This document shows, piece by piece, positions 4,913-8,636 of a DNA stretch of 8,636 nt. A program made the translations under genes and the position numbers. The DNA is from Frankiaceae bacterium (lineage in GTDB: Bacteria; Actinomycetota; Actinomycetes; JAFAQI01), in the NCBI GenBank assembly GCA_030840615.1, contig JAVEEE010000153.1, positions 1 through 8,636 of the forward strand. The letters are read 5' to 3'. Positions within the stretch are counted from its first letter, which is position 1. The number at the start of each line of letters is the position of its first letter. A model generated the notes under the pieces. It saw only the letters and a program-made list of their open reading frames with translations. It was not told the origin of the DNA and did not search any database.

Positions 4913-5095
4913 GTGCCGCGCCTGAAGATCACCCAGCGTCGCTCGCCGATCGGTGGCACGCACAGTCAGCGGGAGACGCTGCGCACGCTCGGCCTCAAGC
5001 GGCTGCGTGACGTTGTCGTCAAGGAAGACCGGCCGGAGATCCGCGGGATGGTCAAGACCGTCCAGCACCTGGTGTCGGTCGAGGAGGTCGAGTAA
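4913..5095 (+). CDS. rpmD: 50S ribosomal protein L30
   Basis: A 60-residue L30, a small large-subunit protein binding 23S rRNA domain II. From GTG 4913 it reads MPRLKITQRRSPIG, then RETLRTLGLKRLRDVVVKED, and RGMVKTVQHLVSVEEVE, matching bacterial L30 end to end. The start is uncertain: GTG 4904, in the same frame and overlapping the end of rpsE by 8 bases, would add MAD. The candidate ribosome-binding site AGGAA (4896-4900) is rather far from 4913 and rather close to 4904. I prefer 4913 because other L30 proteins begin about two residues before the LKIT motif. L30 is missing from some bacteria; its presence fits actinobacteria. The TAA stop is 3 bases before rplO. Confidence 0.93.
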   Translation: MPRLKITQRRSPIGGTHSQRETLRTLGLKRLRDVVVKEDRPEIRGMVKTVQHLVSVEEVE

Positions 5096-5098
5096 CGC

Positions 5099-5539
5099 AT
5101 GACGCTCAAGGTCCATCACCTGCGCCCGGCACCCGGAGCGCACAAGCCCAAGACCCGGGTCGGCCGGGGCGAGGGTTCCAAAGGCAAGACGGCGGGTCGC
5201 GGCACCAAGGGCACCAAGGCCCGCTACCAGGTGCCGGCTGCCTTCGAGGGCGGCCAGATGCCGTTCCACATGCGCGTCCCGAAGCTGAAGGGCTTCAAGA
5301 ACCCGTTCCGCACCGAGTACCAGGTGGTCAACCTCGACAAGCTCACCGCGCTTTTTCCTGACGGCGGCGAGGTCGACCCTGACGTTCTGGCCGCGAAGGG
5401 CGCCGTACGCCGAGGCCAGCTCGTGAAGATTCTGGGTTCAGGTGAGATCACTGTGGCGCTGCAGGTCAAGGCGCACGGGTTCTCCGGCACTGCGCGGGAG
5501 AAGATCAACGCTGCGGGTGGCTCAACAACACAGCTGTAA
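5099..5539 (+). CDS. rplO: 50S ribosomal protein L15
   Basis: A 146-residue L15, a late-assembly 50S protein with a long extended N-terminal arm. That arm shows the expected Gly/Lys/Arg-rich pattern: LKVHHLRPAPGAHKPKTRVG (residues 3-22), then RGEGSKGKTAGRGTKGTKAR. The globular part includes FEGGQMPFHMRVPKLKGFKN and closes with the signature VKAHGFSGTAREKINAAGG. The ATG at 5099 follows GAGGAGG (5081-5087), which lies inside the end of rpmD. It is the last ribosomal gene of the spc block, and its stop is followed by a 53-base, relatively AT-rich spacer before secY. Confidence 0.98.
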   Translation: MTLKVHHLRPAPGAHKPKTRVGRGEGSKGKTAGRGTKGTKARYQVPAAFEGGQMPFHMRVPKLKGFKNPFRTEYQVVNLDKLTALFPDGGEVDPDVLAAKGAVRRGQLVKILGSGEITVALQVKAHGFSGTAREKINAAGGSTTQL

Positions 5540-5577
5540 TTCTTCAGACTGTTACTGTCACATACCCGCGTGTGGTC
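5540..5577 (+). other. AT-richer spacer between rplO and secY
   Basis: The bases after the rplO stop are noticeably less GC-rich than their surroundings. They include TACTGT (5553-5558), which fits a TANNNT-type -10 element, but I see no convincing -35 about 17 bases upstream. TGTTACTGTCACA (5550-5562) is an imperfect palindrome matching its own reverse complement at 10 of 13 positions. A weak internal promoter or operator for secY-adk-map is possible but poorly supported. Confidence 0.25.
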
Positions 5578-5586
5578 GAGGAGGAG
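5578..5586 (+). promoter_or_regulatory. ribosome-binding site that fixes the secY start
   Basis: GAGGAGGAG lies 6 bases before GTG 5593. An in-frame GTG at 5572 lies upstream of this site and has no site of its own, so the purine tract favours initiation at 5593. Confidence 0.75.
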
Positions 5587-5592
5587 CGAGGC

Positions 5593-6909
5593 GTGCTCAC
5601 CGCGTTCGGCAGGGCGTTTCGCACCCCGGACCTGCGTAAGAAGATCCTCTTCACGCTGGCCATCATGGGTCTGTTCCGGCTCGGCTCCGTGCTGCCCGCC
5701 CCCGGCGTCAACTACCAGGCTGTGCACGCGTGCGTCACGCAGACCAAGGACTCCTCGGTCTACGGCCTGATCAACCTGTTCAGCGGCGGTGCGCTGCTGC
5801 AGCTGTCGGTCTTCGCGCTCGGCATCATGCCCTACATCACCAGCAGCATCATCATTCAGCTGCTGGTCGTGGTCATCCCACGTCTCGAACGGCTCAAGGA
5901 GCAGGGTCAGGCCGGCCAGGCCAAGCTCACGCAGAACACCCGCTACCTGACGATCGCGCTCGCCATCCTGCAGTCCACCGGCATCGTCGCGCTCGCCCGA
6001 GGCAGCGTCCCGCGGCTGTTCGGCGGCGCCTGCACCAACCCGATCCTCTACTCCGAGTCGGTGTTCCGGATCACGGTCCTCGTCGCCGTCATGACCGCCG
6101 GCACGGCGTTCATCATGTGGCTAGGCGAGCTCATCACCGACCGCGGCATCGGCAACGGCATGTCGCTGCTGATCTTCACCTCGATCGCGTCGCGTTTCCC
6201 GAGCCAGGGATCGCAGATCCTTCAGACCAAGGGTGCCGCCACGTTCGTGATGGTGCTGATCCTGGGGCTCGCGATCATCACGCTGATCGTGTTCATGGAA
6301 CAGGGGCAGCGGCGCATTCCGGTGCAGTACGCCAAGCGCATGATCGGCCGCCGGATGTACGGCGGCACGGCCACCTACATCCCGCTCAAGGTCAACCAGG
6401 CCGGCGTCATCCCGGTCATCTTCTCGTCGTCACTGCTCTATCTGCCTCAGCTGCTCTCGCAGGTCTGGAGCAGCAACACGACGTTCACCAACTTCGTGGC
6501 CACCTACTTCACCCGTGGCACCGAGTGGCCTTACATCCTCACCTACGGGCTGCTGACGATCTTCTTCACCTACTTCTACGTCGCCATCACCTTCAACCCG
6601 GTGGAGGTGAGCGACAACATGCGCAAATACGGCGGGTTCATTCCCGGCATCAGACCCGGGCGTCCAACCGCCGAATACCTCGAATACGTCCTCTCCCGGA
6701 TCACGTTCCAGGGCGCGCTCTACCTGACCGCCGTCGCTGTCCTGCCGATCATCGCCATCGCGTTCCTGCCTGGCGGCAGCGCCGGCACCGGACAGTCCTT
6801 CCCGTTCGGTGGAACTTCCGTGCTCATCCTCGTTGGCGTGGGTCTCGACACCTCCAAACAGATCGAGAGCCAGCTGATGCTGCGCAACTACGAGGGCTTC
6901 CTCCGGTAG
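5593..6909 (+). CDS. secY: Preprotein translocase channel subunit SecY
   Basis: A 438-residue SecY, the central pore of the SecYEG channel in the plasma membrane. With GTG 5593 the protein starts MLTAFGRAFRTPDLRKK, as actinobacterial SecY does; GTG 5572 would add seven residues and lacks a ribosome-binding site. Ten hydrophobic segments are visible, roughly at 18-36, 64-95 (plug region and TM2), 117-137, 158-178, 188-203, 216-236, 268-290, 314-335, 373-392 and 406-419. Diagnostic stretches are GIMPYITSSIIIQLL, ITDRGIGNGMSLLIF (181-195), RIPVQYAKRMIG in the C4 loop, VNQAGVIPVIF (268-277), FNPVEVSDNMRKYGGFIPGI in the C5 loop and QLMLRNYEGFLR at the end. The two cytosolic loops are where ribosome and SecA bind in known structures. 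Its place after rplO and before adk is standard. No defect is visible. Confidence 0.98.
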   Translation: MLTAFGRAFRTPDLRKKILFTLAIMGLFRLGSVLPAPGVNYQAVHACVTQTKDSSVYGLINLFSGGALLQLSVFALGIMPYITSSIIIQLLVVVIPRLERLKEQGQAGQAKLTQNTRYLTIALAILQSTGIVALARGSVPRLFGGACTNPILYSESVFRITVLVAVMTAGTAFIMWLGELITDRGIGNGMSLLIFTSIASRFPSQGSQILQTKGAATFVMVLILGLAIITLIVFMEQGQRRIPVQYAKRMIGRRMYGGTATYIPLKVNQAGVIPVIFSSSLLYLPQLLSQVWSSNTTFTNFVATYFTRGTEWPYILTYGLLTIFFTYFYVAITFNPVEVSDNMRKYGGFIPGIRPGRPTAEYLEYVLSRITFQGALYLTAVAVLPIIAIAFLPGGSAGTGQSFPFGGTSVLILVGVGLDTSKQIESQLMLRNYEGFLR

Positions 6910-6926
6910 TGGCGGGCCGCCAATGA
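6909..6926 (+). other. 5-codon GTG mini-ORF bridging secY and adk
   Basis: GTG 6909-6911 overlaps the secY stop by one base (TAGTG), encodes VAGRQ (initiating as Met if used), and stops at TGA 6924-6926, overlapping the adk ATG (6923-6925) as ATGA. The frame is very short and coincides with a palindrome, so chance is likely for this case alone. It repeats the geometry seen at four other junctions. Confidence 0.25.
6910..6922 (+). repeat. palindrome filling the secY-adk gap
   Basis: TGGCGGGCCGCCA is palindromic around its central base, with six-base arms TGGCGG and CCGCCA. It occupies the whole 13-base gap up to the adk ATG. It can form a 5-bp stem with a 3-base loop, and no Shine-Dalgarno site is left for adk. 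It is too small and lacks a T-tract to be a terminator. Confidence 0.6.
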
Positions 6927-7576
6927 GGCTGGTCCTTGTAGGCCCTCCCGGCGCGGGGAAGGGGACTCAGGCTCAGTTCATCTCCGCGCACCTCGGAGTG
7001 CCGAAGATCTCGACCGGCGACATCTTCCGGGCCAACGTGAGCCAGGGAACCCCGCTCGGCCAGGAGGCGCGCAAGTTCATGGACGCCGGCGACCTCGTGC
7101 CGGACGAGATCACCATCGGCATGGTCCGGGACAGGCTGGCCGAGCCCGACGCCAAGAGCGGTTTCCTGCTCGACGGCTTCCCCCGCAACGTGCCGCAGGC
7201 CCAGACGTTCGACGCGCTGCTCGTCGAGGCCAGCACGCCGCTCGACGTCGTCCTCGAGCTGGTCGTCGACGACGACGAGGTGGTCCGCCGACTGTCCGGC
7301 CGGCGTACTTGTCGCAACTGCGGACACATCTGGCACATCGACTTCGATCCCCCCTCCAACGAGGGCACCTGCGACATCTGCGGCGGCGAGCTGTTCCAGC
7401 GAGACGACGACAAGCCGGAGACGGTGCGTCACCGGCTGGAGGTCTACTACGAGCAGACGTCGCCGCTCGTCGGCTACTACGCCGAAGCCGGAATCCTCGT
7501 CGGCATCGACGCGATGGGCCCGGTCGACGATGTCACCGATCGGGCGATCGCTGCCCTTCGTACGTACGACAAGTAG
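6923..7576 (+). CDS. adk: Adenylate kinase, long form with zinc-type lid
   Basis: A 217-residue cytosolic adenylate kinase catalysing ATP + AMP = 2 ADP. It has the P-loop GPPGAGKGT (residues 7-15), the AMP-binding region around STGDIFR (30-36), DGFPR (84-88) and a long-form lid from about 126 to 163. The lid carries C130-x2-C133 and C150-x2-C153, the four-cysteine zinc or structural metal site of many Gram-positive enzymes, and is followed by DDDKPETVRHRLEVYYEQT (161-179), including the conserved arginines. As I recall, mycobacterial and Streptomyces enzymes do not have this complete cysteine set, so the lid type is worth noting. ATG 6923 starts directly at the P-loop strand (MRLVLVGPPG). No ribosome-binding site is visible, only a palindrome, so coupling to secY is probable. 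The TAG stop is followed by 29 bases before map. Confidence 0.98.
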   Translation: MRLVLVGPPGAGKGTQAQFISAHLGVPKISTGDIFRANVSQGTPLGQEARKFMDAGDLVPDEITIGMVRDRLAEPDAKSGFLLDGFPRNVPQAQTFDALLVEASTPLDVVLELVVDDDEVVRRLSGRRTCRNCGHIWHIDFDPPSNEGTCDICGGELFQRDDDKPETVRHRLEVYYEQTSPLVGYYAEAGILVGIDAMGPVDDVTDRAIAALRTYDK

Positions 7577-7605
7577 GCTTTCGGCCGGCGGGTGAGAAGA
7601 GTCCC

Positions 7606-8430
7606 ATGATCCAGATCAAGTCCGAGGCCGAGATCGCGTCGATGCGCGAGGCCGGCCTCGTCGTGGGCCGGACACTGCACAAGCTGCAGGCGGCCGTCGC
7701 CCCCGGCATGACCACCGCCGACCTCGACGCGATTGCCGAGGAGTCGATCCGCGGCGAGGGGGCGGTCCCGTCGTTCAAGGGCTATCGCGGGTTCCCGGCC
7801 TGCATCTGCACGTCCATCAACTCCGAGATCGTGCACGGCATCCCCTCGGCCAAGGCAGTGATCCGTGACGGCGACGTCGTGTCGATCGACTGCGGCGCGA
7901 TCGTCGACGGCTACCACGGTGACGCGGCGGTCACGGTGCCCGTCGGAACCGTGCGCCCCGAGCTGCTCGAGCTGCTCCGGGTCACCGAGGAGTCGCTGTG
8001 GCACGGCATCGCCGCGGCCCGGCTCGGTGGCAGGCTCATCGACATCTCCCGGGCCATCGAGGGCTACATCAGGTCGCAGAGCCACCCCGGTGGGGCGAGC
8101 TGGGGCATCGTCGAGGAGTACGTCGGACACGGGATCGGCACGGAGATGCACCAGGACCCGCAGGTCTACAACTACGTCGGCCGGCGGATGGCGCGTGGAC
8201 CTGAGCTCGTGCGGGGGCTGGCGCTGGCGGTCGAGCCGATGGTCAACCTGGGCACCCGCAGCACCCGGGTGCTCGAGGACGGCTGGACCGTCGTGACCCA
8301 GGACGGCGCCCCTTCCGCCCATTTCGAGCACACGTTCACGCTCACGGAGGCCGGTCCGTGGGTGTTGACCGCCCTCGACGGCGGCGAAGCACGCCTGAAG
8401 GAGCTCGGCGCGCTGCGCCTCACCGGCTGA
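7606..8430 (+). CDS. map: Methionine aminopeptidase, type I
   Basis: A 274-residue type I methionine aminopeptidase, which removes the initiator methionine from new proteins. The pita-bread fold starts MIQIKSEAEIASMREAGLVVG. All five metal ligands expected from the E. coli enzyme are present: D95 (SIDCG), D106 (YHGDAA), H175 (VGHGIG), E210 (AVEPMVN) and E241 (HFEHTF). The substrate-site histidines appear as H77 in VHGIP and H182 in EMHQDP. There is no N-terminal zinc-finger or SH3-binding extension, so this is the short form. Many actinobacteria have a second map gene elsewhere. ATG 7606 gives the normal N-terminus; the frame runs on upstream inside adk in another phase but without homology. 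Only weak purines (7594-7600) serve as ribosome-binding site. Last gene before the promoter-bearing spacer. Confidence 0.97.
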   Translation: MIQIKSEAEIASMREAGLVVGRTLHKLQAAVAPGMTTADLDAIAEESIRGEGAVPSFKGYRGFPACICTSINSEIVHGIPSAKAVIRDGDVVSIDCGAIVDGYHGDAAVTVPVGTVRPELLELLRVTEESLWHGIAAARLGGRLIDISRAIEGYIRSQSHPGGASWGIVEEYVGHGIGTEMHQDPQVYNYVGRRMARGPELVRGLALAVEPMVNLGTRSTRVLEDGWTVVTQDGAPSAHFEHTFTLTEAGPWVLTALDGGEARLKELGALRLTG

Positions 8431-8451
8431 GCGCGCCGTACGCGCGATTTT
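8431..8451 (+). terminator. possible weak terminator after map
   Basis: GCGCG (8431-8435) and CGCGC (8441-8445) form a 5-bp GC stem with a 5-base loop immediately after the map stop, followed by GATTTT. The stem is short and the T-tract is only four bases, so termination would be partial at best. The T-tract also overlaps the proposed infA -35 element. Confidence 0.35.
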
Positions 8452-8477
8452 GAGCCTGACCACTGCTGCCGTAGACT
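8450..8477 (+). promoter_or_regulatory. housekeeping-sigma promoter for infA
   Basis: TTGAGC (8450-8455) and TAGACT (8472-8477) are separated by 16 bases, a good fit to TTGACN and TANNNT for the principal actinobacterial sigma factor. The placement, in the only 106-base gap of the window and about 60 bases before infA, supports it. The first transcribed base would be near 8483-8486. From here infA and the downstream ribosomal and rpoA genes usual in this order would be transcribed separately from the spc operon. Confidence 0.7.
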
Positions 8478-8481
8478 TTCC

Positions 8482-8510
8482 GGTTGGCCCATCAGGGCCG
8501 AGGTTCAACC
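8482..8510 (+). other. stem-loop in the infA 5' leader
   Basis: GGCCC (8486-8490) and GGGCC (8495-8499) pair around the loop ATCA, and GGTT (8482-8485) can pair with AACC (8507-8510) across a bulge. The structure would lie at the start of the infA transcript. No known riboswitch or ribosomal-protein leader is recognised. Confidence 0.35.
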
Positions 8511-8529
8511 ACGCCTAGACACGAAATCC

Positions 8530-8534
8530 GGAGG
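8530..8534 (+). promoter_or_regulatory. infA ribosome-binding site with very short spacing
   Basis: GGAGG lies only 2 bases before the infA ATG at 8537, where 5-9 is normal. The next in-frame ATG, at 8600, is far into the conserved sequence, so the start itself is not in doubt. Confidence 0.55.
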
Positions 8535-8536
8535 AC

Positions 8537-8636
8537 ATGCCGAAGAAGGAAGGCGCCATCGAGATCGAGGGGCGCGTCGTCGAGCCGTTGCCGAACGCCA
8601 TGTTCCGCGTCGAGCTCGCCAACGGGCACCGGGTGC
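8537..8636 (+). CDS. infA: Translation initiation factor IF-1 (3' partial)
   Basis: The first 33 codons of IF-1, cut by the right edge of the window. The frame reads MPKKEGAIEIEGRVVEPLPN and then AMFRVELANGHRV, the beginning of the S1/OB-fold domain of bacterial IF-1; the mycobacterial protein is nearly the same over this part. The complete protein should have about 73 residues. IF-1 occupies the 30S A site and assists IF-2 and IF-3 during initiation. The gene follows map as is usual in actinobacteria and has its own promoter at 8450-8477. The rest of the cluster (rpmJ, rpsM, rpsK, rpsD, rpoA, rplQ) would be expected downstream. Confidence 0.97.
   Translation, partial: MPKKEGAIEIEGRVVEPLPNAMFRVELANGHRV

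Noticed and set aside
5730..6926. A 398-codon plus-strand frame inside secY in another phase
   Set aside because: The His/Arg/Pro-rich translation is a typical frame-shifted shadow of a GC-rich membrane protein gene; only its final codons (6909-6926) were kept, as a mini-ORF.
7592..7609. A 5-codon GTG frame ending on the map ATG (ATGA)
   Set aside because: It does not begin at or near the adk stop and is too short to separate from chance, so it was not counted with the bridging mini-ORFs.
8501..8510. GGTTCAA resembling a tRNA T-loop
   Set aside because: No acceptor stem, anticodon arm or D-loop can be assembled around it; it fits the infA leader hairpin better.
1..8636. Mobile element, CRISPR, toxin-antitoxin, phage or other novel accessory system
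   Set aside because: Every gene-sized stretch is accounted for by a conserved housekeeping gene in standard order; there is no transposase, integrase, repeat array or unexplained long gap.

Overview
The window is a stretch of the S10/spc ribosomal-protein superoperon of a high-GC actinobacterium. Support for that placement: strongly G/C-biased third codon positions, the gene order rpsC-rplP-rpmC-rpsQ-rplN-rplX-rplE-rpsN-rpsH-rplF-rplR-rpsE-rpmD-rplO-secY-adk-map-infA, a four-cysteine S14, the GTG start of rplN, Ala/Pro/Glu-rich or Gly/Arg-rich tails on S3 and S5, and protein sequences that read most like Actinomycetia. I cannot name a genus. No mobile element, CRISPR array, tRNA or defence gene is visible; every long open frame on the minus strand is a shadow of a plus-strand gene.

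Layout. All genes lie on the plus strand. Positions 1-309 hold the 3' end of rpsC, but the first 81 bases are an exact copy of the middle of rplP (429-509), so the left edge is chimeric. Then come the end of the S10 operon (rplP, rpmC, rpsQ; 312-1277), the spc operon (rplN to rplO; 1333-5539), the secY-adk-map group (5593-8430) and, after a 106-base spacer with a promoter, the beginning of infA, which runs off the right edge. The products are ribosomal proteins, the Sec translocon channel, adenylate kinase, methionine aminopeptidase and IF-1. This is the usual growth-linked set for making, targeting and maturing proteins.

The genes are packed tightly, with spacings from a 1-base overlap to 3 bases at many junctions. 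Where there is a longer gap, it is often filled by a very short open frame that begins at or near the upstream stop codon and ends on the next start codon: rpmC-rpsQ 4 codons, rpsQ-rplN 19, rpsN-rpsH 28, rplR-rpsE 14, secY-adk 5. Three of these spacers also carry inverted repeats. The rpsN-rpsH spacer folds into a long stem-loop ending four bases before the rpsH start, and it shares a 12-base motif, in opposite orientation, with the rpsQ-rplN spacer. This relay-like arrangement is the most interesting biological signal here; its function is inference only.

Overall the region is conserved housekeeping DNA. The two things most worth checking are the chimeric left end, which is probably an assembly or amplification artefact, and the spacer mini-ORFs and hairpins. 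I found no evidence of a novel system beyond these.
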